Source: Reclinomonas americana ATCC 50394 (Eukaryota; Jakobida; Jakobea; Jakobida). Taken from it: 21,257 bases of DNA. Below, piece after piece: positions 11,361-21,235 of this stretch (positions within the stretch are counted from its first letter, which is position 1; the number at the start of each line of letters is the position of its first letter). Both the position numbers and the translations under genes were made by a program. A model generated the notes under the pieces. It saw only the letters and a program-made list of their open reading frames with translations. It was not told the DNA's origin and ran no database searches. The DNA is taken from NCBI GenBank assembly GCA_048213135.1, contig PS015026.1, positions 32,797 through 54,053 on the forward strand, in the 5' to 3' direction.

Positions 11361-14300
11361 CGCACCCGAGGCACTGGATCTGGGGACGGTGCGACGTCCA
11401 GAGGAGCGTACGCCGGGTGCAACTGATAGTGTGGTCGCATGCTGACATTCGTCGGCAGCTTGAACTGGTCGTTGCTGTCGACGGCGTGCAGCACACGATA
11501 GCACAATTCGACACGGGGCACACTGCACATGCGCGCGTGAGATGCCAGCGCATGGAAAAGAGTCGGACATGATGGTGATGTACCGTGTGGAGGCACTGTC
11601 GATCGACGTCACATCAGAGGCGGGAACCACCGGCGCAAAATACAGCGGTGCTTTCCAGTAGCCGGTGAGCAGTTGAGGCACGTCACCGCCAGCGAAAATG
11701 TCCAGCGCGGCCCATCCCACCGACTGCACGAGTGACAGGCGCGTGAGGACTCGACAGGCGTGACGGAGAGCAGAAAAACGAACTCGTGTCACTCACCTTG
11801 GTCTTGTGTGGCTCTCTTGGTCCGCGGCCGTGTTGCACAATGATCGACACCTCACAGATCACATACATCGTCGGCGATGCGGTCGTCTGGAGTCGCGAGA
11901 ATGAACAGTCAGCAGTCTCTTTGGAGCAGCAGGAGGAGAGCAACAGTGGTGATGCAACCTTTGGGAACTGGCGCTCCTCTTGAATGATGCCGTGCTGGAA
12001 GGACATGCCGCCCGACGTGGTGAAACAAGGTGGCATGGCCTTGGGTCTGGTGACGGCATTCGCGCCGTCAAACACAGCGTACGCCACTTGGATCTCGTCC
12101 GCGTGCTTTGGCAGGTTGAAGATGAAATCCCTGACCACAATCAATCGCAACTGGTGAGATTGAGTCAGCGACAACACCACAGTGGCGACGCGCCACTCAC
12201 CAGATAATGGAGAAGCCTTCGTCGTAGTTGTACAAACGACGGGGAATATCGACAGCGTCCACCGGCACAGTTGTGCTCGCCAGCTGCACTTTGGTACGGG
12301 CCTGTGGGATTGCGAGTGGGGTGAGCCGACAGAACCGGCAACAGAATGCAAGCGGAGCGACTGACCTCCTCCAGCGCATGCATTTGCTCTTCGTGCCACT
12401 TTTCGCGCTCGCGTTTCTCCAGCTCCGCTTTGCGTTTTTGGTCGGCCTCCTTGCGCAGCGCTGTCAACTTGTCCTCGTAACTGAGGCGGTCGATTTCGTA
12501 TTTCAAGCGCGTGATCTCACGAATGTGTTGCATCCGCAATTCGTACAGCTGAGGGTCGGTGCGTTCTGCAGTTGCGACAGCGTGTCGAGTGAGTGACACG
12601 TGAACGGGGATGAGCAAAACAATATCTACATCGCACACGCACTGATGCGACGGAGCTCGCGCTCATACTCTTGCTCCTCGTCGTCCATGCTGCGCTGAAG
12701 CGGTCAGTGCGGCCATCATCGAAGCACGCACACGCAGTCGACGCAACTCGGCTGTCTTGGGCCTCCTCTCGTCTCTTCCCGCAGCACCAGCGGCACCACC
12801 AGCTCCGCCGCCACCACCCGCGCCTCCGCCACCGCCCATGTTTTCGATTTTCGATGCCAACTCGGCCAATTGCCGCTCGAACACTGGTACCGCGAGGTGA
12901 GTGCGCTGATAGGGTGGGGAGACACGACGGAGGGGCCATGAACACGCAACATCGGTCGGAGCCGCTCTGCGGTGCGGCAATCTGTGCCAAGTCGCGTTGC
13001 AGGCGTTGGTTCTGATGCACAGCAACGAATGGAGTTGGCATTGATTATTGGAAAAAGCAAGTGAGAGAGACAAGTGCGAATACCTCCATCTCGTTCTGCT
13101 GAATGAGTTCATTGGTGGCCGCAATCTGTTGCTGTAGTTGTGCCAGCACCGGATTCTGGAAGGCGATGAAGAGAGACGTGTCAGTCGACGTTCTATGAGG
13201 TCGGAAGAAACCACATGCGCCCATTCCCCACCATTGGCATGCCGTAGGGCGCTTGCATGCCCATCGCGCCGTACGGTGGTGCGCCGGGATGGTGCGGCAT
13301 GCCGGGGACCATCATGCCATACGGCTGCTCCATGTAGGCAGGCAGCGGAACCATACCCGGGTGCTGACCAGGATGGACAGGAAACATACCCGGAGCGCCC
13401 CCGTTCGGGAACTGCCCGGCCCGAGTCGGTGTGGTGTCGCCAGCGTGGAACACTGGTGGTGACGGCGGGATGTCGTGCATGTCGATATGACGCGGCACGC
13501 CCTGAATATCCTGGATGGCATTACGAAGCGACTCCATTTCCCTGAGGATTTGTTGCAACACCGATGTCTCGGCTGTCCACACACGCACAAGGCGCGATAA
13601 GAATTGCGCAGCGAAGAGAGGGGCACCGGAGGGTGATCAGAGCAATCTACTTTACCTCCAGCACCAGCACCAACTGCGATCGAATCGGCGCCGTGATTTG
13701 ATCGCAGCGGTGGTCTGCGCAGAATGTGGCGGAACAAATTTCAGTGACACGATGAGAGGCATGCAATCCATCGCCTAAGTTACCTTGAGGAGGAGAGACG
13801 TGGAGTGGCTCCACGACCGCTACTGTCGGCAGGCTGCACGAGCGGTGAGCCGATGAAAAGTTACAGCCGCTGCACAGTGGGGATCGACGACGCACCTTTC
13901 TGCTGGCTGCAGTCGTACCTGTTCGCTGCTTCTGCAACATTTCCACCTGCTGGCTGATCTGCTGGCTCTGTTGCACGAGGCGACGGCGCTCGGCGGCCAC
14001 CGAGTCATCCTCGTGGTCTTGCTCTGCAGTCAAAATGCGATGAGTCGGGGAGGTGGTGCCAGTGGAGCGACAAATGCCAACCGCGCAACTGTCGGCCAGC
14101 TCCTTGAGCAGCAGTTGGCTCTCGGAGCGCAGCGTTCCCAACTGGTGCATGATGCGCGTGTACGTCTGGTGACTGACACCAGCCGCAGAGCTCACCAACC
14201 GATCGACCTCTGTTGCAACACAAGAGCGAGTGAGTGTGTGCGTGCAGATCGCGATTTGTTCATGCAATCGCGACAACGAGCGACACCTTCGGCAGTGGTC

Positions 14301-16344
14301 AGTCGCTGAGCGCGCGTCGACGGTGACGCGGCGTCTGCCAACAGTGGATCCTACAGTGCACACGAGAAGTGAGTGCATCTCGTGTCTTCAACAGCCGCTC
14401 CGAGGGAGTCACTCACATCGCCAAACATGTCGACCTGCTGCTGCCGAGAAAGTCGCGACTGCTGACGCCTCAAATCATCCACACGTTGCTCCATTTTCTG
14501 ATACTGCGCGCAGACGAGTGAATATTTACAAAAAGGCACAGACATTTCGGTCCGCCAATACCTCTTCCTCCAGCTGCGGGATGCGGGCACCGGGCTTGGT
14601 TAGGATTCGTGGTGACAGCATGGATCCGGGAGCGTTGGGTCGCGCCACCGTCTGCAGCGTCTCCGCAATCACCTCCTTCTCATGTCCAAGTCTACCACAG
14701 CACACCGAATGAGAGACACGTTATTGCAGCGATAGAGACGGTCACCTCACAGCGTACCGTTCCAAGGCGATGCGGTGCTTGGCGATGCGATCCGCTCGTC
14801 GTGTGGCGATCTCATGAATCGCCTCCTGGGTGCTCATATGCTTCTGCGCTGTCGGTCCCATGCCGCCTTCACGTCGGGCGTTCTGCTCACGCGTGGTCTC
14901 CAACAGGTGTCGCTCCAGCTGCTCAACATCACGCTTCAGCGCCTCCTCTCGGTGCACGAGCTCCTCGCGCTCGCGGACCAGCGCATCCATGGCTCTCTTT
15001 TGCTCCTCTGTGGCCGCTCGCAGTCCCTCGCTTTCCATATCCTACGCACACAAACACGCACGCACTCGCAACGTCACCGAGGTGTGTCGCGAGATGCTGT
15101 GCCCGTGGATCACAACGCACCTCGATCTCACGGCGCACTCGTTCGCGCTCCATTCGCGCCTCCAGCTCCACCCGTCGCGCCTTTTCCAGCTGATCCAGCG
15201 CCTCTTGTAACCTGTGCTCCTCCTACACGAGCGACACCATGGTGAACGGTGATGCACGTCGCGGACAAGCATCACAGTCGGGCACACACCTCCAGCTCCT
15301 CAGCCTTGATCCTGTCGACGTCCGATCGCCTTTTATCCAACTCCTGCAGTCGCTCCTGATTCAGCTCCTGCTTGTACTTGCGCTCCAGCTGCAGCATATC
15401 CGCCGGGTGCATCTGCAAGTGCTCCCGTACCTCCTGCAACGACTATGCCACCCGCACTCCACGATCAGTCGGACAACCCACCAGCTTCTTGATCATGAAA
15501 GTGTGAGTGTGCGTCTCACCATGGTGCCGACAGTGGCCGCCAGTGTGCCACCGACTCCACCCGAGGTCACATAGTCCTTCACGTCACGAAACCGCACGGC
15601 CTTTTTCGAAACATTGCCATGCTGCTGCTCTTCCTCCATCAACCGACTCACGATGGTCGGATCCGCATACATGCTGTTGTCGCAAAACTAACACAGAAGA
15701 GCAGAGAGAGAGGTGAGACAACGAATTGGTGTCCGTACACTGTCGCCTCACACACCTTCTCCTGGTGCTTGGCCAGNNNNNNNNNNNNNNNNNNNNNNNN
15801 NNNNNNNNNNNNNNNNNNNNNNNNNNNNNNNNNNNNNNNNNNNNNNNNNNNNNNNNNNNNNNNNNNNNNNNNNNNNNNNNNNNNNNNNNNNNNNNNNNNN
15901 NNNNNNNNNNNNNNNNNNNNNNNNNNNNNNNNNNNNNNNNNNNNNNNNNNNNNNNNNNNNNNNNNNNNNNNNNNNNNNNNNNNNNNNNNNNNNNNNNNNN
16001 NNNNNNNNNNNNNNNNNNNNNNNNNNNNNNNNNNNNNNNNNNNNNNNNNNNNNNNNNNNNNNNNNNNNNNNNNNNNNNNNNNNNNNNNNNNNNNNNNNNN
16101 NNNNNNNNNNNNNNNNNNNNNNNNNNNNNNNCAGCTTGGCACTGTCGAATCGCATGCGACATTTCCTGCGTGTGCAGATATGAGTGGCGATCGTGTTGAT
16201 CTCACACACATGAGAACACACACACCGACACTCGTACGCCGGAGTGCCGATGGGAGGGATCGGCGAGGCCGAGAGCGAGGACGACGCACTCGGTGTCGAC
16301 ATTCGTGATATGATTGAGCGCGCCAATTTGACATGAGTCATCAT
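7459..16344 (-). CDS. CCDC17-like protein: zinc finger, coiled coils and four C2-like modules
   Basis: About 45 exons and roughly 1,830 residues as read; start ATG ATG at 16344, stop 7459-7461. Order: a finger ECRKCRMRFDSAKL then LAKHQEKFC (C-x2-C-x12-H-x4-C); charged coiled coils, about residues 70-480 (exons 15442-15290, 15222-15121, 15041-14758 and others); a Met/Pro/Gly linker (13572-13232); a glycine run near 12800; a further coiled coil (12566-12366); then four C2-like modules. Each module carries a Gly-Trp/Phe strand (VGWAALDIF, VGWAAMSLL, VGFSVFELF, AGWAMLPLF) and a later strand ending Pro-Leu/Val. Human CCDC17 (about 620 residues) shares, from memory, the finger, the coils and one such module, so this protein is about three times longer. 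Cellular role unknown; a ciliary or cytoskeletal role is a guess. Exact splicing near 7928-7901 (exon after PPLTQ) and across the two N runs is unsure. Confidence 0.68.
9375..9416. repeat. (GA)n microsatellite in a CCDC17-like intron
   Basis: A GA run interrupted once (GAAGAG). On the coding minus strand it is the CT tract just upstream of the acceptor of the exon starting at 9364. Confidence 0.85.
10442..10648. other. Assembly gap (207 N) in the CCDC17-like gene
   Basis: On the minus strand the left part ends GTC GAA GTT CTC GAG GC and the right part begins CGTGCTGCCAG, with an acceptor cttccctcccag before CGT GAC. A direct join gives GCC, then a 32-base GT-AG intron in phase 0, matching the 29- and 34-base introns elsewhere in this gene. 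The gap may therefore hold nothing. Confidence 0.85.
11328..11360. repeat. (CA)n(GA)n compound microsatellite in an intron
   Basis: CA repeats run directly into GA repeats within the intron between the exons ending at 11366 and starting at 11274 on the minus strand. Confidence 0.85.
15777..16131. other. Assembly gap (355 N) inside the zinc-finger coding region
   Basis: Flanks on the coding (-) strand are ...GCC AAG CTG and CTG GCC AAG CAC..., both on codon boundaries. Joining them gives exactly 12 residues between the second Cys and the His of the finger, the standard spacing and, from memory, that of human CCDC17. Extra coding sequence in the gap would break the finger. Confidence 0.9.
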
Positions 16345-16551
16345 TCCCGCCGCGTACGGTCAGTTTCCAGCTCAGCAACTCCCGCGCGCGCGTATCATCA
16401 CTCTGTGTGCGAGTGCAAGTGCGTGGCGTGTTATTGTGAAAGGCAGGTTGGTGGCGGGCTCGTTTCGCGTGCGTGTGTGCACTATTTCAGTATCCAACTT
16501 GGAAAGAGCAGTGTGTGTGCGTGGGGAGCCGTTTCCGCCGCGCAAACCCAG
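16345..16551. promoter_or_regulatory. Divergent intergenic region, probable shared promoter
   Basis: This is the only sequence between the start codon of the minus-strand CCDC17-like gene and the first well-supported ATG of the plus-strand gene at 16552. The plus frame stays open through it from 16333, but it reads Cys- and His-rich with poor codon choice, so it is probably promoter and 5' untranslated sequence. No TATA box or other named element is recognised. Confidence 0.5.
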
Positions 16552-17799
16552 ATGTCAGCCAAAGCTGCTCAGCGCCCTCGCTCCAGTGGCGCCAACCGGT
16601 CGATGGATGTGCACAGTCCGACCGCCTCAATAGCCTCGTCAAGCAACTTGCTCGGTGTGTCGTCGTCGGCGGCCAATCCGAGTGGATCTCCGACTGCCGC
16701 CGCCGCTGGCAAGAAACGCTGGCAGCGCGCGCATCCACTCGAAGGCGACGGTGCTGTTCCCAACCTGTTCCAGTACCTGTGGAAGAAGAACCGTGATGTT
16801 GCGTTTTCTTGTGAGCTCTGTGTGTGCGACGATGGTGATGATGATGAACGCATTTGGGTAGTTGGAAAGTTGCGCGCATGTCAAGGTACCCGACACGATC
16901 ATCTACGAGCACAACTATCCGCGCTCGTGGTTCTGCTACGACACCAAGGGCCGCGAATTCAAACGCAAGGCCGGCAAGGAGCTGGAGGTCGACACGATTG
17001 CGGCAGCGTTTCGACAGTCGGACACCTCTTGTGATATTGTGGCCAAGTATGTGGCCAGCGATGGCACAGGTTTGTTGATGGACAGGGAGGAAAAGAGGGG
17101 GGAAGAATGTCCTTCAACTCATCTGCGCGAGTGCAGAGTCCGGGACCACGGTCGAGTTCTTTGACGAGGCCCGTCTTGGTGAGCAATTCGTGTCGTGCAG
17201 AAATCACTCTCTCCCTGTGCTCACGAGGTTCTGCAGACGAGTTTTTGGCCGGCGGCAAGGAGAAGCACGCACAGGGGTTCCTGCAGCGATTCATACCGCC
17301 CAAGGGCGATCACAATAGTTGCGTACAGCATTCTTCACCGTCCGTTTCTTGATGCTCACACGCCTGTGCTTCTCGCAGCCGTGATTCAAGCCATCTGGTC
17401 ACCTCACGTGTGCATGGTCGAGCGCCGTACAAACCTCCACAAGTTGTACGACCGACGACTGTCACCGTTCCAGCGCGCTGTCACCTACGAGGGTCAAATG
17501 TACAACAGCTCCGAAGGTGAAGTGGCAGACCGCACAGCCTCGGGGAAGCTGCATGCAGCAACTGACTGGCTGGTGTATGCATACGGAGCAGTGTTCTGTG
17601 CACCGGCCATGATCCAACAAGTCAAGATCGTGTGCAACAGCATCACCGAGCACATTGCTCAGGTGGAGCACGTCAATGTGAGTCGCATGGTTCTCTACTT
17701 TATGGTCGACAAGCAGGATGTTCTGTGGCTCCTTGGTTCCAGCAGCCTGCGATTGGAGGTCAAGGTCTGTTTGTCTTCTGGCACCGATCGAGTCCGCGT
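16552..17799 (+). CDS. Unrecognised conserved-looking protein, N-terminal part (exons 1-5)
   Basis: Exons 16552-16797, 16862-17069, 17137-17178, 17237-17317 and 17379-17799 (runs into the N gap). Not recognised. The first about 65 residues are Ser/Ala/Pro-rich and probably disordered. From NLFQYLWKKNRD onward it reads as a folded, conserved-looking protein with PRSWFCYDTKGREF, GTTVEFFDEARLDEFL, AVTYEGQMYN and, around residue 316, the aromatic strand MVLYFMVDKQDVLWLL followed by GSSSLRLE. No catalytic motif, signal peptide or membrane helix is apparent. Two of its four introns start with GTTGCG (16798, 17318). Exon phases agree at every junction. The start at 16552 is chosen because upstream in-frame sequence looks untranslated. 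It most likely continues in the reverse-placed contig 18407-19338 and ends at 20891, giving about 800 residues. Confidence 0.72.
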
Positions 17800-18406
17800 N
17801 NNNNNNNNNNNNNNNNNNNNNNNNNNNNNNNNNNNNNNNNNNNNNNNNNNNNNNNNNNNNNNNNNNNNNNNNNNNNNNNNNNNNNNNNNNNNNNNNNNNN
17901 NNNNNNNNNNNNNNNNNNNNNNNNNNNNNNNNNNNNNNNNNNNNNNNNNNNNNNNNNNNNNNNNNNNNNNNNNNNNNNNNNNNNNNNNNNNNNNNNNNNN
18001 NNNNNNNNNNNNNNNNNNNNNNNNNNNNNNNNNNNNNNNNNNNNNNNNNNNNNNNNNNNNNNNNNNNNNNNNNNNNNNNNNNNNNNNNNNNNNNNNNNNN
18101 NNNNNNNNNNNNNNNNNNNNNNNNNNNNNNNNNNNNNNNNNNNNNNNNNNNNNNNNNNNNNNNNNNNNNNNNNNNNNNNNNNNNNNNNNNNNNNNNNNNN
18201 NNNNNNNNNNNNNNNNNNNNNNNNNNNNNNNNNNNNNNNNNNNNNNNNNNNNNNNNNNNNNNNNNNNNNNNNNNNNNNNNNNNNNNNNNNNNNNNNNNNN
18301 NNNNNNNNNNNNNNNNNNNNNNNNNNNNNNNNNNNNNNNNNNNNNNNNNNNNNNNNNNNNNNNNNNNNNNNNNNNNNNNNNNNNNNNNNNNNNNNNNNNN
18401 NNNNNN
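17800..18406. other. Assembly gap (607 N)
   Basis: Upstream coding sequence ends ...GTC CGC GT. If the next contig is kept as placed, a direct join meets a TGA within a few codons. If it is turned round, its first base completes GTG and the frame stays open. Confidence 0.85.
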
Positions 18407-19338
18407 ACCGCGCGACTGAAGACCACCCCTGCTCAGTGAGCAAGCGCTCGATCTCGCGACGAATGTGCGTGAGGCGGGCCGTCATGGCCCCGACGGTCGG
18501 TGACGACGACTGCCGCATCACCACTTGATTTGGCACCTCCGGATTGAGGTGCGCGTCGGCCCGCTCTAGGGCAAGGCCGAGATGGCTACTGTACGGTTGC
18601 AGCTCAATCGGCAACTGGAAGGTGAATGGCATTCGCGAGTGCAGGAAGTGACTGTAGGCCTCGTACGCCAGCCGTTCCTGTGATGGTGAGCCGACAAGTG
18701 AGTTGTCTCTCTCTCTCTCTCATTCGGGTGCCGGAAGCAAGCAGCCGTACCAGTACAGCCACCACTTGTGCGTGCTCTTCACGCAGATGCCGCTCCTTTT
18801 CTTCATCGTCCGCGTCAAAGTCCACGCTGTGCGCAAAGGAGACTGTCGCCGAGGGCGCAGTGAGACACAGCACCAGGAGCGATCGTTTGGCGTCAAGCGC
18901 ACATGTGGATCAGACCTTCGGCAGCGTGGAAGCGCTTCTTGGGCGAAGCCGCCGACTCCATGTCGACGGCAGCCGAGCTGTTGCTGCGTGCATGCCCTCG
19001 ACTGGGGGGTGGCGAGGTGGCAATGAGCTCTGCGGAGCGTGGTGGTTTGCGACGGCAGCCGGCAAGCACCGCCTCCAGTGACAACTCGCAGTAGCGACCC
19101 ACTACCAAAGCATTCATGTCAGGTCGACTGCGCAGCTCATGTGACCGCAATCAGAGAGACGCAACAGCACGGCATTCCACAGCTGGGGCACGAATCGGGA
19201 GTTTTGCCGTCGGATGGTGTCGGATCGGCACCGAGCTGCTTCGAGGTGTTGCTGGAGTCCACGGCCATGTACTTGGGCGAGAGGTTGAGTGGCAGGGGAA
19301 CCGAGTCGCCGCCCTGCATGCACGATTTCAGTGGCGGC
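18407..19338 (-). CDS. Middle part of the unrecognised protein, on the opposite strand (probable inverted contig)
   Basis: Coding exons on the minus strand: 19338 to about 19181, about 19101-18916, 18842-18751 and 18677-18407, with introns of about 79, 73 and 73 bases. The first junction is ambiguous; a 43-base intron that keeps CPSCGMP is also in frame. Features are PLNLSPKYMAVDSS, a CPSC pair, a Ser/Pro-rich stretch, an acidic run (DFDADDEEKERH), a helix with LERLAYEAYSHFLHSR, then FQLPIELQPY and a basic helix THIRREIERLL. Neither a start nor a stop codon is needed within the contig: the frame runs into both N runs. Both ends join in frame with the plus-strand exons at 17799 and 19925 once the contig is reversed. 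A separate antisense gene is the alternative. No function is recognised. Confidence 0.62.
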
Positions 19339-19924
19339 NNNNNNNNNNNNNNNNNNNNNNNNNNNNNNNNNNNNNNNNNNNNNNNNNNNNNNNNNNNNNN
19401 NNNNNNNNNNNNNNNNNNNNNNNNNNNNNNNNNNNNNNNNNNNNNNNNNNNNNNNNNNNNNNNNNNNNNNNNNNNNNNNNNNNNNNNNNNNNNNNNNNNN
19501 NNNNNNNNNNNNNNNNNNNNNNNNNNNNNNNNNNNNNNNNNNNNNNNNNNNNNNNNNNNNNNNNNNNNNNNNNNNNNNNNNNNNNNNNNNNNNNNNNNNN
19601 NNNNNNNNNNNNNNNNNNNNNNNNNNNNNNNNNNNNNNNNNNNNNNNNNNNNNNNNNNNNNNNNNNNNNNNNNNNNNNNNNNNNNNNNNNNNNNNNNNNN
19701 NNNNNNNNNNNNNNNNNNNNNNNNNNNNNNNNNNNNNNNNNNNNNNNNNNNNNNNNNNNNNNNNNNNNNNNNNNNNNNNNNNNNNNNNNNNNNNNNNNNN
19801 NNNNNNNNNNNNNNNNNNNNNNNNNNNNNNNNNNNNNNNNNNNNNNNNNNNNNNNNNNNNNNNNNNNNNNNNNNNNNNNNNNNNNNNNNNNNNNNNNNNN
19901 NNNNNNNNNNNNNNNNNNNNNNNN
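19339..19924. other. Assembly gap (586 N)
   Basis: With the preceding contig reversed, its end ...GTC GCG CGG T joins CC ATT GTT CGT at 19925 to form TCC in frame. No sequence need be missing. Confidence 0.85.
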
Positions 19925-20891
19925 CCATTGTTCGTCGATCGCCAAAGGTCTGAGTTGCTCGGGGAAGCGAGGGGTGGGTCGAGTGACGTCTCACGCAGTC
20001 GCAACAGCAATCGCCGCCTCGTCGGCCTTCTGCCGCATCACCCGCCTCGGCGATACAGCGTCCCGGCACATCGCACAGTGAGAGCAGCGCTGGTGGCGGT
20101 GCCGGTGGTAGCGGCAGTGCACCGCATCGAAGTGCGTCGCCAGCTGGCGAGGAGAGCGACGAAGTGCCGACGATTCTGCGATCGCTTGCGCCAGAAATGA
20201 CACGCGAAGAGTACCTCGCGTTGGTGGCACAACCGCCGGCCGTCAATCGCTACATTGAGGTGTGCGAGGCTTGCTTCCTGCGGTACAACTTTGACGACAG
20301 GTAACGCAGTCAATCAAGTGCTTCTGCTTCCTCGCCGCCCGCTCTTGTCTTACTCATGAATCGATCAGCATCGACCTGCGTTCGACTCCCGACGAGGCGA
20401 CGGCACACGGAACCAAGACGATGAAGGTGTGTTGCACTCACTCTCCCTGTTGCCCTTGTCTCTCCGAGTCCACGAGCTCACCTTTTCTCATCACACAGGA
20501 TCACCACTCGCACACACGGCTGTCGCCAGCACGAGGATCCAGCGACTGGGGCGACGACAGCACACACTCAATGTCGAGCATGAGTTTCGGCAGCCCGGCT
20601 CGTCGCCGATTGCCGACTCCTGGAGCCGCCATTGTGGACATGGTAAGCTCGTAACTTGTATTTCCGCGATACACCGACCACCGTCGAGCTCACACACGCT
20701 TGACTCGTGCGCGCACACAGGCCGAAGAAACGTGGCACATGATGGAGTCCACTCCGGCCCTGGAGGATCCACCTGTACGCGCCCTGCGGAGCGTGGTTAT
20801 TCCCGCTCCTGCACCCGACAATGTCGACGGCGCCGCCGCCCACCGCCACGACGAAGAAGAGGACGATGCGTTCGAGGCCGATGAAGACTAG
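19925..20891 (+). CDS. Unrecognised protein, C-terminal part (last exons)
   Basis: Exons 19925-19947 (partial), 19999-20300, 20369-20426, 20499-20642 and 20721-20891 (stop TAG 20889-20891), all phase-consistent, with introns of 51, 68, 72 and 78 bases. It starts with a Gln/Ser/Pro/Arg-rich and Gly-rich low-complexity stretch, then an ordered segment ending NRYIEVCEACFLRYNF with a Cys-x2-Cys pair. Next come a Ser/Thr/Arg-rich region that looks like kinase substrate sequence (an inference) and an acidic tail DEEEDDAFEADED. Together with 16552-17799 and the reversed 18407-19338 the exons sum to 2,403 bases, a whole number of codons. The Cys pair could bind metal with the CPSC pair in the middle part; this is speculative. 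Function unknown. Confidence 0.7.
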
Positions 20892-21063
20892 ATTGTGGGG
20901 GGAAGGAAGAGGAGTCGGCCGCAATCTCCCACCCGTATTCACACACCAAAAAAAGAAAAGAGAGGAGGCGCAAGTAAAATGGTGCCATCAAACATCCGCA
21001 TCTTCACTCTCTGCGAGTAACCGCGCGTAGCCACACACGCACAGTGACTGACTCTCTTTGCGT
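20892..21063. other. Convergent intergenic region, 172 bases
   Basis: Lies between the stop of the plus-strand gene and the stop of the minus-strand exon at 21064. It contains an A-rich stretch (20948-20960) and no recognised polyadenylation signal or gene. Confidence 0.5.
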
Positions 21064-21129
21064 TTACGTGAACTTGGCTTGCGAAAAGTCCATCTCGGGA
21101 TGCTGCACGACTCCACACAGGTGAGCAGG
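21064..21129 (-). CDS. Last exon of an unidentified gene continuing beyond the right edge
   Basis: On the minus strand a long CT tract followed by tttttcaacag forms a strong 3' splice site. The 66 bases after it are open in one frame, coding PAHLCGVVQHPEMDFSQAKF plus Thr and a TAA stop at 21064-21066. Composition and codon choice look like a real conserved C-terminus. I do not recognise the family. The window's last 128 bases would be its final intron. If the splice is in another phase the peptide changes, but the other two frames look less protein-like. Confidence 0.5.
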   Translation of the reverse strand, partial: PAHLCGVVQHPEMDFSQAKFT

Positions 21130-21142
21130 CTGTTGAAAAAGG

Positions 21143-21144
<2 letters not shown>

Positions 21145-21228
<84 letters not shown>
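21145..21228. repeat. (GA)n microsatellite, about 84 bases
   Basis: A nearly pure GA run on the plus strand, read as a CT polypyrimidine tract in the minus-strand intron before the exon ending at 21129. Followed by ACGAG repeats. Confidence 0.9.
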
Positions 21229-21229
<1 letters not shown>

Positions 21230-21235
21230 GAGACG

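Noticed and set aside
16333-16551. Extending the plus-strand gene start to an ATG at 16333
   Set aside because: The added residues are Cys-, His- and Arg-rich with atypical codons and overlap the start codon of the divergent gene.
19141-19338. Alternative reading of the contig start in the frame with NAVLLRLSDCG
   Set aside because: All three frames are open here, but the frame with LPLNLSPKYMAVDSS has much stronger C/G-ending codon choice and joins in frame with 17799.
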